Origin: Aliiroseovarius halocynthiae
GTDB lineage: Bacteria; Pseudomonadota; Alphaproteobacteria; Rhodobacterales; Rhodobacteraceae
Direction of reading: 5' to 3'
Assembly (NCBI RefSeq): GCF_007004645.1
Contig: NZ_ML660019.1
Location: 201,294-265,293 of the forward strand
Length of the DNA stretch: 64,000 nucleotides
Every line of letters begins with the position of its first letter. The first letter of the stretch is position 1. Both the position numbers and the translations under genes were made by a program. Positions 56,855 through 64,000 of this stretch are shown here, piece by piece. The notes beneath the pieces are model-generated. The model was not told where the DNA came from, did not search any database, and saw only the letters and a program-made list of their open reading frames with translations.

Positions 56855-58057
56855 ATGAAAAAACGCGGAGCAATCTGGTTCATTCTGGCCACCATCCTTC
56901 TGGATGCGGTGGGTATTGGGATTGTGTTTCCAATCATGCCTGACCTGATGGAGCGTGTCGGTGCGGCCAACACCGCTGATGGCGCGTTCTGGGGCGGGAT
57001 TCTTATGGCGTCCTATGCCGCGATGCAGTTCCTGTTCGCTCCGGTGATTGGCGGAATTTCGGACAGTCTTGGACGGCGGCCTGTTCTGCTTCTGGCGTTG
57101 GTCACATTGGCGGTGGACTATGTGGTCATGGCATTGGCGACGACGTTCTGGTGGCTGTTGATCGGACGCATTCTGGCCGGGATCGCTGGCGCGACCTATA
57201 TCACGGCGACGGCCTATCTTTCTGATATTTCCAAACCCGAAGAGCGCGCTGCGAATTTCGGCTTGATTGGGGCCACGTTTGGGATCGGCTTTGTCATGGG
57301 ACCTGCGATCGGCGGGTTGGTGGCAAGCTTTCACATCACGGCCCCGTTCTGGCTGGCCGCTGCGCTGGCAGCCGTAAACGTTGCGTTTGGACTGTTTCTG
57401 CTGCCCGAAAGCCTTGCGCCGGAAAAACGCCGCGCCTTCACCAAGCGTGATCTGAACCCGTTTGGCTCGATCTTGGATGCGTTCCGCTTGCCCGGAATGA
57501 TGCTTCCCTTGATCCTGATCTTTGCGTTCGAGTTCGCCAATATGGTCTATCCAACGCTTTGGGCGTTCTGGACGCGCGAGGTCTTTGGGTGGGGAACTGC
57601 CCTGATCGGCATTTCTTTGGCATCTTATGGAATAGCCGTCGCGTTTACACAGGGGGTGGTCATGCGCTTCCTGCTGCCCAAGATTGGTGAATACCGCACG
57701 TTGATCTTCTCGATCATCTGTTCGATCGCCGCCTTTGTTGTTTTCGGGCTAACGGGAACTGTGTGGGTGATGTTCTCGTTCATCATCGTGGCGGCCTTGG
57801 CCGACATGGCACCGCCTACGATGACTGCGATGATGGCCAATATGGTATCGGAAGATCGACAAGGGCTGTTGCAGGGCGTCATTGCCAGCTTGGGGTCGAT
57901 TGCCGCCGTGATTGCACCGATGGTTGTGACAGGCGTCTTTCAGAAGTTCGCTGACGAGGACGGCGCAATTTACCTTCCCGGCGCTCCATTTTTGCTGTCT
58001 GGATTGATTGTGCTTGTACTGCTACCCTATTTTTTGCGTTTGAAAGCGCAACCTTAA
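56855..58057 (+). CDS. MFS transporter, TetA-like drug/proton antiporter group
   Basis: A 400-aa protein with about 12 membrane helices. The loop 2-3 motif A is GGISDSLGRRPVLL and a GPAIGGLVA-type motif C lies in helix 5, as in 12-TM drug:H+ antiporters of the Tet family. The substrate is unknown and resistance should not be inferred from family alone. AAAGGAG lies 7 bases before the ATG. No regulator is adjacent. Confidence 0.85.
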   Translation: MKKRGAIWFILATILLDAVGIGIVFPIMPDLMERVGAANTADGAFWGGILMASYAAMQFLFAPVIGGISDSLGRRPVLLLALVTLAVDYVVMALATTFWWLLIGRILAGIAGATYITATAYLSDISKPEERAANFGLIGATFGIGFVMGPAIGGLVASFHITAPFWLAAALAAVNVAFGLFLLPESLAPEKRRAFTKRDLNPFGSILDAFRLPGMMLPLILIFAFEFANMVYPTLWAFWTREVFGWGTALIGISLASYGIAVAFTQGVVMRFLLPKIGEYRTLIFSIICSIAAFVVFGLTGTVWVMFSFIIVAALADMAPPTMTAMMANMVSEDRQGLLQGVIASLGSIAAVIAPMVVTGVFQKFADEDGAIYLPGAPFLLSGLIVLVLLPYFLRLKAQP

Positions 58058-58117
58058 CTTGTTTTAGCCATAATTATTCGGCATGAACGATTAGAATTTA
58101 ATGGACTACGTTAGATT

Positions 58118-58465
58118 ATGAAGCGAATTCGACCCCATATGTTGGGCGTAGACCGAGGGAGCAAGGTACTCTTCTCGGATTTCGAACATGACGGAGAGAT
58201 GTGGACAGGTAGTGGACCACGCAAGTTACGGACAGCTATCCGTTTCTCCGAGCCCTTCGTGACCCCGCCCACCGTCACCGTTTCGATGTCGATGTGGGAC
58301 ATTGCCGGTGAAAGCAATCAACGCGCTGATATTCTGGCCGAGAACGTGACCGAAAACGGGTTTGAAATTCTGTTCCGCACGTGGGGGGATACGCGCGTCG
58401 CACGCGTTCGGGCGGATTGGCTGGCAATCGGCGAAGCGTCGAATGATGACATCTGGGATGTTTGA
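58118..58465 (+). CDS. H-type lectin domain protein
   Basis: A 115-aa protein starting MKRIRPHMLGVDRGSKVLFSDFEHDGEMWTG and containing FVTPPTVTVSMSMWDI and FRTWGDTRVARVRADWLAIG, the H-type lectin (PF09458) pattern. The domain binds GalNAc in snail lectins; in bacteria it often sits in small proteins of unknown role. No signal peptide is visible. It ends at a bidirectional terminator shared with prs. Its upstream 60 bases are AT-rich. Confidence 0.8.
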   Translation: MKRIRPHMLGVDRGSKVLFSDFEHDGEMWTGSGPRKLRTAIRFSEPFVTPPTVTVSMSMWDIAGESNQRADILAENVTENGFEILFRTWGDTRVARVRADWLAIGEASNDDIWDV

Positions 58466-58485
58466 AGCCCGCGTATGGAACTAAA

Positions 58486-58507
58486 AAAGGGCCCCGTGGG
58501 GCCCTTT
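58486..58507 (-). terminator. Bidirectional terminator between the lectin gene and prs
   Basis: AAAGGGCCCC (58486-58495) pairs perfectly with GGGGCCCTTT (58498-58507). On the minus strand it is followed by TTTTTT and then AG, fitting prs; on the plus strand by TTTCGTATTTCT. Confidence 0.85.
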
Positions 58508-58531
58508 CGTATTTCTAATTTCCTGCTCTGA

Positions 58532-59545
58532 TCAGGAATACATGCCTTCATACAGAGGCTCCAATGTGTCGTGGTCGAACAGCGAAGACACGGACGTACC
58601 GCCCCAGATGTTCAGAATGGCCTGCGCAAACATGGGTGCAGTTGGGACCACACGGATATTCTCGGCGTCCAGAACCGGCTTGGTCGGCTCGATCGAATCC
58701 GTGATCACCAGCGATTTCATGACAGAGCTCTGCACGCGCTCGACAGCGGGGCCGGACATAACACCGTGGGTGATATAGGCATGCACTTCGCTGGCACCTT
58801 GAGCCATCAGGGTTTCGGCGGCTTTGCACAATGTCCCAGCGGTATCACAAATGTCGTCCACAATGATGCAGCGCTTGCCTTCAACATTCCCGATCACGGT
58901 CATCTCGGCCACTTCACCAGCTTTTTCGCGGCGTTTGTCGACGATTGCCAGTGGGGCGCCGATGCGCTTTGCCAGCTCGCGGGCACGGGCCACACCGCCG
59001 ACGTCGGGCGAGATCACCATGACTTCGCCAAGGCAGTCTTGGAAGTGGTGCTTTACATCCAGCGCAAAGATCGGGCTGGCATAAAGGTTGTCCACCGGGA
59101 TATCGAAGAAGCCCTGGATCTGTGCAGCGTGCAGGTCCATGGTCAGAACCCGCTCGATTCCTGACTGAGCGATCATGTTGGCGACCAGTTTGGCGGAAAT
59201 CGGAGTGCGTGCCTTGGTGCGTCGATCCTGACGCGCATAGCCAAAATAGGGGATCACAGCGGTTGTGGTTCGGGCCGATGACCGACGCAGCGTGTCGGCC
59301 ATGATCAGAAGCTCCATCAAGTTGTCATTCGCAGGGTTAGACGTCGGCTGAATGATAAACATGTCCTCGCCGCGAACGTTTTCATAAACTTCGACGAAGA
59401 TCTCGCCATCGTTGAAACGTTCTACGCGGGCGTCGACCAGTCCCACACTTGCCCCGCGATGCATCGACATGCGCTTGGCAACTGCTTTGGCGAGCGGGCG
59501 GTTGGCATTGCCCGAGATAAGTTTCGGTTCGGTGGTGGATGGCAT
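58532..59545 (-). CDS. prs: Ribose-phosphate pyrophosphokinase
   Basis: Prs makes PRPP, the precursor for purines, pyrimidines, histidine and tryptophan. The 337-aa protein has [18 protein letters not shown], the PRPP loop [14 protein letters not shown] and [23 protein letters not shown] 59545 begins [22 protein letters not shown]; the longer frame to 59638 is unlikely. It is divergent from the DsbA-like gene. Confidence 0.97.
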   Translation of the reverse strand: MPSTTEPKLISGNANRPLAKAVAKRMSMHRGASVGLVDARVERFNDGEIFVEVYENVRGEDMFIIQPTSNPANDNLMELLIMADTLRRSSARTTTAVIPYFGYARQDRRTKARTPISAKLVANMIAQSGIERVLTMDLHAAQIQGFFDIPVDNLYASPIFALDVKHHFQDCLGEVMVISPDVGGVARARELAKRIGAPLAIVDKRREKAGEVAEMTVIGNVEGKRCIIVDDICDTAGTLCKAAETLMAQGASEVHAYITHGVMSGPAVERVQSSVMKSLVITDSIEPTKPVLDAENIRVVPTAPMFAQAILNIWGGTSVSSLFDHDTLEPLYEGMYS

Positions 59546-59652
59546 GGCAGCAGACCCCAGAATTGCTCTGTATGACAGAATCGTGACGTTGACACCCAAT
59601 AACACCGGGATAGATTTCGGGAAACAGCATTGGCGCAACAGGGGGCCGAAAA

Positions 59653-60252
59653 ATGAGCCATATTGACTATTATTTCACAGTGCTATCGCCGTGGGCTTTC
59701 CTTGGCGGTAAGCGGTTCGCCAAGATTGCCGAAACGCGCGGCGGGTCGGTCACTTTCAAACCAGTGGATATCGGGCAGCTTTTTACGCGTACCGGGGGGC
59801 AGTTGCCCAAAGATCGTCATCCGTCGCGGATGGAGTATCGCATGCAAGAGCTGAAGCGCTGGTCAAAGGCGCTGGATATGCCGATCAACGTTAACCCTGC
59901 GCATTGGCCGACCAACGGGGCACCCGCTTCATACGCGATCATCGCCGCCCAAAGCGCTGGCACAGGTGATGTTGGTGCGTTGGTGGATGCGCTGATGCGC
60001 TCGATCTGGATGGACGAGAAAGACATCGCAGAAGATGCAGTCATCAAGGCCTGCCTGTCGGAGGCCGGGTTTGATCCGTCGCTGGCGGATAGCGGTCTTT
60101 TGCTAGGGGCCGAGGCCTATGCCAAGTATACTGACGATGCCGTGAATGCGGGCGTATTCGGGTCGCCCTTCTATGTCTGCGATGATGGCGAAAAGTTCTG
60201 GGGTCAGGATCGCCTTGATATGCTTGATGCACATTTGGCGGCGCAGGGCTAA
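59653..60252 (+). CDS. DsbA-like/2-hydroxychromene-2-carboxylate isomerase family protein
   Basis: A 199-aa thioredoxin-fold protein of the kappa-GST/HCCA-isomerase group: it starts [19 protein letters not shown], with Ser12 where DsbA has its CxxC, and has [24 protein letters not shown] near the end. Such proteins use glutathione to isomerise ring-cleavage products; the real substrate is unknown. The ATG follows a short purine stretch. The alpha/beta hydrolase starts 3 bases after its stop. Confidence 0.86.
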   Translation: MSHIDYYFTVLSPWAFLGGKRFAKIAETRGGSVTFKPVDIGQLFTRTGGQLPKDRHPSRMEYRMQELKRWSKALDMPINVNPAHWPTNGAPASYAIIAAQSAGTGDVGALVDALMRSIWMDEKDIAEDAVIKACLSEAGFDPSLADSGLLLGAEAYAKYTDDAVNAGVFGSPFYVCDDGEKFWGQDRLDMLDAHLAAQG

Positions 60253-60254
60253 GG

Positions 60255-61076
60255 ATGTTGGACGTTCTGGGTGGATGCCCGACCTTTTGGGACACGCAAG
60301 GTGCGGGCCCGCGCGAGGCGCTCTTTATTCACTGCTCGTTGGCGCATTCCGGCGCGTGGCGCGCTGTGCGGGCCGCGTTGGGCCGCGATTTGACGTCTCT
60401 TGCCTATGACCTGCCGGGCCATGGGCGCAGTGCTGATTGGGACGGGCAGGGCGATTATCAGGACGCGGCGACCCAGGTGGCGCTGGAATTGCTTTCACGT
60501 CATGCGCAGGGGCCGGTTGATCTGGTTGGCCACAGTTTCGGGGGCACGATTGCCTTGCGCGTTGCGCAGATGGTTCCGAACAAGGTGCGCAGCCTAACCT
60601 TGTTTGAGCCGGTCCTGTTCACCGCTGCCAAGGACCATCCGGCCTATGCCGACAATCACCGTTACATGAATGGCGTTTTTGCGGATGCGATGCGTGCTGG
60701 CGACCGGATGGAAGCAGCCCGGCTGTTCAATTGCCAATGGGGCGGTGATGCAGGGTGGGATGCACTGCCTGCACGTTTGAAACAAGACATGGCAGACCGC
60801 ATCCATCTGATCCCTGCCGGGCGCAGCGTGACGCATGAAGATAGGCATGGTCAGGTGGCACCCGGCGCCTTGGAAAACGTGACGCTGCCGGTCCTGTTGC
60901 TAGAAGGACAGCATTCGCCTGATCTGGTGCGTGCCGTCCACGATCAGATGCAGGCGCGGTTCCCAAACGTCCGCCGTCAGGTGATTGCGGGTGCCGGGCA
61001 TATGGGGCCGATCAGCCATGCGCAAGAGGTCTCCACCAGCATTCGAGACCACATTCTGCAAACGGTCGAGGTCTAG
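60255..61076 (+). CDS. Alpha/beta hydrolase
   Basis: A 273-aa protein with the nucleophile elbow GHSFGG (Ser94), the oxyanion-side IHCSLAHSGAW, AYDLPGHGRSA and the catalytic His in GAGHMGPISH. The substrate is unknown. It is 2 bases after the isomerase-like gene, so the two may act on the same pathway. It converges on the threonine aldolase gene, 6 bases apart. Confidence 0.88.
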   Translation: MLDVLGGCPTFWDTQGAGPREALFIHCSLAHSGAWRAVRAALGRDLTSLAYDLPGHGRSADWDGQGDYQDAATQVALELLSRHAQGPVDLVGHSFGGTIALRVAQMVPNKVRSLTLFEPVLFTAAKDHPAYADNHRYMNGVFADAMRAGDRMEAARLFNCQWGGDAGWDALPARLKQDMADRIHLIPAGRSVTHEDRHGQVAPGALENVTLPVLLLEGQHSPDLVRAVHDQMQARFPNVRRQVIAGAGHMGPISHAQEVSTSIRDHILQTVEV

Positions 61077-61082
61077 GCCACC

Positions 61083-62132
61083 TTACCCATGCGCCAGCGC
61101 GACAAACCGGTCGATGTTCTCGTCCGTCATGGACCAGTCGGAGACCATGCGTGCGGTCAGGATCTCGTCCGGGTCGCTGCCCTCAAGGTTATCGTCCCAG
61201 ACGTAATAGGCTGCACCTGCGTCATGCAGGCGCTGATGGCCGGCGCGGGTCCATCCAGCAAAGCTAATATTGGCCTGCGGTTCGTGCAGAAAGCTCACGC
61301 TTTCAATCTGCTTCAATCCACGAACCAAGCGCGCATTGGCCGCATTCGACTTTCGCGCCAGATCCAACCACAAATCGCCTTCGAGATAGGCCAACATCTG
61401 CGCTGCCAAATACCGGTTCTTCGAGAACAGATGCCCACCGCGCTTGCGGCGTAGTTCGAATTCCCATGCATGTTTGGGGTCGAAGAAGATCACGGCCTCG
61501 ACGCCCATGCAGCCATTCTTGGTGCCGCCGAAGCTGACCACATCCACGCCTGATTTCCATGTCATCTCGGCTGGGGTGCAGCCCAAAGCCACCAACGCAT
61601 TGGCAAACCGTGCGCCGTCCAGATGGACGGGCAAGTCATAGGATTTAGCAACGTCACACAGCGCTTTGATCTCGGCCCCGGAATAGACTGTGCCGCGTTC
61701 AGTCACGTTGGTAATCGACACCGGACCGCGCTGGGGGCCATGTACGCCGCGGGTTTCCTCGCTTGCGATGGCGCCGCGCAGCGTGTCGGGTGACATTTTG
61801 GCATGCTCGGCTGGCACCAAGGTCAGCTTTGCGCCGCCAGTATAGAATTCGGGCGCGTTGCACTCATCCTCGTGGATATGTGCCTCGGGCGAACAGAAGA
61901 TCGTATCGAACGGCCGCGCCAGTGTCGCCAGCGAGATCGAGTTCGCTGCCGTGCCAGTCGCCACCAGATACACCGCTGCCTCGGGGGCCTCAAATATTTC
62001 GCGAATGCGGGCAGTGACCTGCGCCATGATGTCATCCGCCCCATAAGGCATGGCGTAACCTTCGTTGGCTTTGGCCAAAGCGTCCATCACATTCGGGTGC
62101 ACAGGACCCGTGTTGTCAGAGGCGAAAAACAT
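61083..62132 (-). CDS. ltaE: Low-specificity L-threonine aldolase
   Basis: A PLP enzyme splitting threonine or allo-threonine to glycine and acetaldehyde. The 349-aa protein has the PLP lysine K205 in VSFGGTKNGCMG, the cofactor stacking region SPEAHIHEDECNAPE and VHLDGARFANALVALG. ATG 62132 starts MFFASDNTGPVHPNVMDAL and shares its A with the stop of the upstream YcgN-like gene (TAATG). Related enzymes act on phenylserine or beta-hydroxyaspartate, so the substrate is not certain. Confidence 0.9.
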   Translation of the reverse strand: MFFASDNTGPVHPNVMDALAKANEGYAMPYGADDIMAQVTARIREIFEAPEAAVYLVATGTAANSISLATLARPFDTIFCSPEAHIHEDECNAPEFYTGGAKLTLVPAEHAKMSPDTLRGAIASEETRGVHGPQRGPVSITNVTERGTVYSGAEIKALCDVAKSYDLPVHLDGARFANALVALGCTPAEMTWKSGVDVVSFGGTKNGCMGVEAVIFFDPKHAWEFELRRKRGGHLFSKNRYLAAQMLAYLEGDLWLDLARKSNAANARLVRGLKQIESVSFLHEPQANISFAGWTRAGHQRLHDAGAAYYVWDDNLEGSDPDEILTARMVSDWSMTDENIDRFVALAHG

Positions 62133-62584
62133 TAATGTGGCTCCTCGATCAGGTGATCTTCCCATTCGTCTTCGGGGACTTCAAATTCCGGTACTGTCCA
62201 GCCCTGCACGCTGCGCCCGGCCTTATGCACGCTGTTTGGATCGCCCGACACTAGCGGGTGCCAGTCATACAAGGGCTTGCCTTCGTGGCGCAGGCGATAG
62301 GCGCAGGATGCGGGCATGAAATAGGCGGTTTCGCCGATGTTCTCGGGCGTCAGGTGGATGCATTCGGGAACGAATTGCAGGCGGATGTCATATTGCGAGC
62401 ACTGGCACGTATCGCCATCCAGAAGGCGGCATGCGACGCGGGTAAAAACGACGTCTCCGGTGTCTTCATCTTCCAGCTTGTTCAGGCAGCATTTTCCGCA
62501 GCCATCACACAGCGCTTCCCATTCCTGAGGTGTCAGCTGATCCAGCGGACGTTCCCAGAACTTCTTGCGCAGGGCCTTGCCCAT
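62132..62584 (-). CDS. YcgN/YkgJ family cysteine-cluster protein
   Basis: A 150-aa protein with the cysteine pattern CDGCGKCC (about 26-33), then C in RVACRLLDGDTCQCSQY and C in VPECIHLTPE, as in UPF0260/YcgN proteins. The cysteines probably bind a metal or Fe-S group; no function is known. It overlaps the next gene by one base and the previous by one base, in the ribF-linked minus-strand set. Confidence 0.88.
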   Translation of the reverse strand: MGKALRKKFWERPLDQLTPQEWEALCDGCGKCCLNKLEDEDTGDVVFTRVACRLLDGDTCQCSQYDIRLQFVPECIHLTPENIGETAYFMPASCAYRLRHEGKPLYDWHPLVSGDPNSVHKAGRSVQGWTVPEFEVPEDEWEDHLIEEPH

Positions 62585-62874
62585 CAGTCGGCCAGAAAAT
62601 CGGCGGCGATCCGCATCTCGCGCAGGGGGCGGACGCGGGCAATCGATTCCTGATAGATCGGATGCGCCTTATAGGCGGCCAGCTGGGCTTCGTCCTCGAA
62701 CTCTCCATAGACCACCACGTCAGGCGAGGGGCCGGGGATCGGATCTTCGAACCGGTTCTCGGCGATCTCAAGGCGGATGCAGTCGGGGATGCCTTTCAGA
62801 AGCTCTAACCCTTCGCGGACGCGGACGCGGTCTTCGGGGCGTTTGGCAGTGAAGAAAACGATGTGACGGATCAT
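62584..62874 (-). CDS. Dabb (stress-responsive alpha/beta barrel) domain protein
   Basis: A 96-aa protein beginning MIRHIVFFTAKRPEDRVRVREGL and containing VVVYGEFEDEAQLAAYKAHPIYQES, the Dabb fold of small dimeric proteins. Its role is unknown. The start overlaps the ribF stop as ATGA, and its stop overlaps the YcgN-like start, so these are translated together. Confidence 0.84.
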   Translation of the reverse strand: MIRHIVFFTAKRPEDRVRVREGLELLKGIPDCIRLEIAENRFEDPIPGPSPDVVVYGEFEDEAQLAAYKAHPIYQESIARVRPLREMRIAADFLAD

Positions 62875-63821
62875 GGGCGGCTCGGCAGTTGAGAGAGAAT
62901 GTCACGCGCACGGGCGCAGTCGGCGTCCATCTGGGCGATCAGGGCGTCCAGCCCGTCGAACACCTCTTCCGGGCGCAGATAGTCGATCAGGGCGACGGAT
63001 AGCTGTTCGCCGTAAATGTCGCCTTTAAAGTCAAAAATGAAGCTTTCGATATTGGGCAGGTTTTCCCCAAACATTGGGCGCGTTCCCATCGAGGCAGCGC
63101 CACCATAAACGCCCTGATGCGGGCCAGTCAGGATCTCGACTTCAACCACATAGACGCCAAACTTTGGCGGATGCAGGCCCGCGATGGACATGTTGGCAGT
63201 GGGATAGCCCAGATCGCGGCCACGTTGGTCGCCCCGGATCACCTCGCCGTCAATGCGGTGCCAGTGGCCCAGCATGCGGGCGGCGTCGCGTGGGCGGCCT
63301 TCGGTCAGGGCCGTGCGGATCGCGGTCGAGCTGACCTCGCCCACATCGTCCGACATCAGGGGGGCGACGGTGACGCCAAAGCTCAGCTCTTTGCCGAGTG
63401 TTTCAAGGATCTTTGGCGTGCCTGCGCGATCCTTGCCGAAATGGAAATCAGCACCGACGAAAACATGGGTCAGGCCCAGACCCTCGACGATCACGTCGCG
63501 GGCGAATTCTTCGGGTGTCAGCGCGGACAGGGTGTCGTTGAAGCTAAGTTCAAACAGCGTTTGGATCCCCAGCTTCTCTAACCGGTGCGCGCGGGTGTCT
63601 GCGTTCATCAAGCGAAACGGAGCGGCTTTCGGTGCGAAGTATTCGCGCGGATGCGGTTCGAACGTCATTACACCCAAAGGCGCACCCAGCTCGGCCGCTT
63701 TCTGACGGGCGATGTCGATGACATACTGGTGGCCCAGATGAACGCCGTCAAAATTGCCGATGACTGCCGTGGCACCTCGGTCAGATGGATTTACAAACTG
63801 ATAGTCACGAATGATCCGCAT
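62871..63821 (-). CDS. ribF: Bifunctional riboflavin kinase/FAD synthetase
   Basis: RibF makes FMN and FAD from riboflavin. The 316-aa protein has the FAD synthetase N-domain (about 1-185, with GNFDGVHLGHQ) and the flavokinase C-domain (about 186-310, with RGRDLGYPTANM). It heads a set of four overlapping minus-strand genes, whose products may share regulation but have no evident common pathway. Confidence 0.96.
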   Translation of the reverse strand: MRIIRDYQFVNPSDRGATAVIGNFDGVHLGHQYVIDIARQKAAELGAPLGVMTFEPHPREYFAPKAAPFRLMNADTRAHRLEKLGIQTLFELSFNDTLSALTPEEFARDVIVEGLGLTHVFVGADFHFGKDRAGTPKILETLGKELSFGVTVAPLMSDDVGEVSSTAIRTALTEGRPRDAARMLGHWHRIDGEVIRGDQRGRDLGYPTANMSIAGLHPPKFGVYVVEVEILTGPHQGVYGGAASMGTRPMFGENLPNIESFIFDFKGDIYGEQLSVALIDYLRPEEVFDGLDALIAQMDADCARARDILSQLPSRP

Positions 63822-63900
63822 ATGCTGGCCTTAGCGGTCCAGCGGGGCCTGTGCAAGCCCAAGGCGGCTTGCGGATCAAATTCGTGACGACCCTGCACAG

Positions 63901-64000
63901 ATGGATACGCATGTGCCAGCGCGTGGCAGGTGGTGGTGGGGCATTGGAGCGATGGTTCCGATGCCTAAGGTGGAGGACGTCTCGGACTTGTCCGGGGCCG
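63901..64000 (+). CDS. Possible start of a truncated plus-strand gene
   Basis: An ATG at 63901 opens a frame still open at the window end (begins MDTHVPARGRWWWGIGAMV). It could be a divergent gene from ribF, but no ribosome site is clear and no family can be named from about 33 codons. Confidence 0.3.
   Translation, partial: MDTHVPARGRWWWGIGAMVPMPKVEDVSDLSGA

Overview
The window looks like a chromosomal stretch of an alphaproteobacterium of the Rhodobacteraceae (Roseobacter group). The evidence is a short SAM/SAH-type riboswitch in front of metK (a class known from Rhodobacterales), possible CtrA boxes in the flagellar promoter regions, families typical of the group (DUF2125, DUF2332, DUF938, Hint protein, TolQ/OmpA pair, YcgN), the compact F1-only atpHAGDC operon, and GC-rich coding sequence. 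I found no rRNA, tRNA, CRISPR array, transposase, integrase or phage gene. Assignments come from reading motifs and gene order, without database searches.

Layout. 0.2-5.6 kb: miaB, then the tightly packed phoH-ybeY-corC-lnt run (tRNA modification, RNA maturation, metal-linked CBS protein, lipoprotein acylation). 5.6-9.7 kb: riboswitch-metK, a P-loop kinase overlapping trmB, a palindromic repeat, and aroA. 9.7-10.9 kb: a minus-strand marR/isochorismatase-like hydrolase pair with a perfect inverted-repeat operator. 10.9-17 kb: cmk, a secreted small protein, rpsA, ihfB, lapA, trpF, trpB. 17-21.5 kb: minus-strand serine hydrolase, DUF2332, pth and rplY, with a plus-strand FkbM methyltransferase between pth and rplY.

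21.6-34.2 kb is a flagellar block read outward from a shared promoter region near 30.85 kb. The minus arm is fliL, a DUF6468-like gene, motE-like, motA, a large periplasmic protein, flhA, fliR, flhB and a fliJ-like coiled-coil gene. The plus arm is fliF, a fliH-like gene, fliN and fliP. Together they supply the MS ring, export gate, part of the C ring and the stator channel; motB, fliQ, fliI, fliG and fliM are not here.

34-42.7 kb: FMN-dependent alpha-hydroxy-acid dehydrogenase with an operator-like palindrome, a Hint-domain protein, rpsD, a methyltransferase, hisC-tyrA, an extensin-like protein, DUF2125 and a ChaC-like gene. 42.8-46.7 kb: a non-flagellar TolQ/MotA-like channel plus a MotB/OmpA-like partner with a very long predicted periplasmic coiled coil, facing a secreted M23 peptidase. 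46.7-51.5 kb: clpA, gloB and two methyltransferases. 51.5-56.8 kb: the atpHAGDC operon with a clear terminator. 56.8-64 kb: an MFS transporter, H-type lectin-domain protein, prs, a DsbA/HCCA-isomerase-like protein, alpha/beta hydrolase, and the overlapping minus-strand set ribF-Dabb-ycgN-threonine aldolase.

The strongest candidate for poorly described biology is the TolQ-like/OmpA-like ion-motor pair at 42.8-45.7 kb. Other points worth a second look are the metK riboswitch, the CtrA-like sites, the MarR operator, the FkbM gene inside the rplY-pth pair, and the large periplasmic protein downstream of motA.
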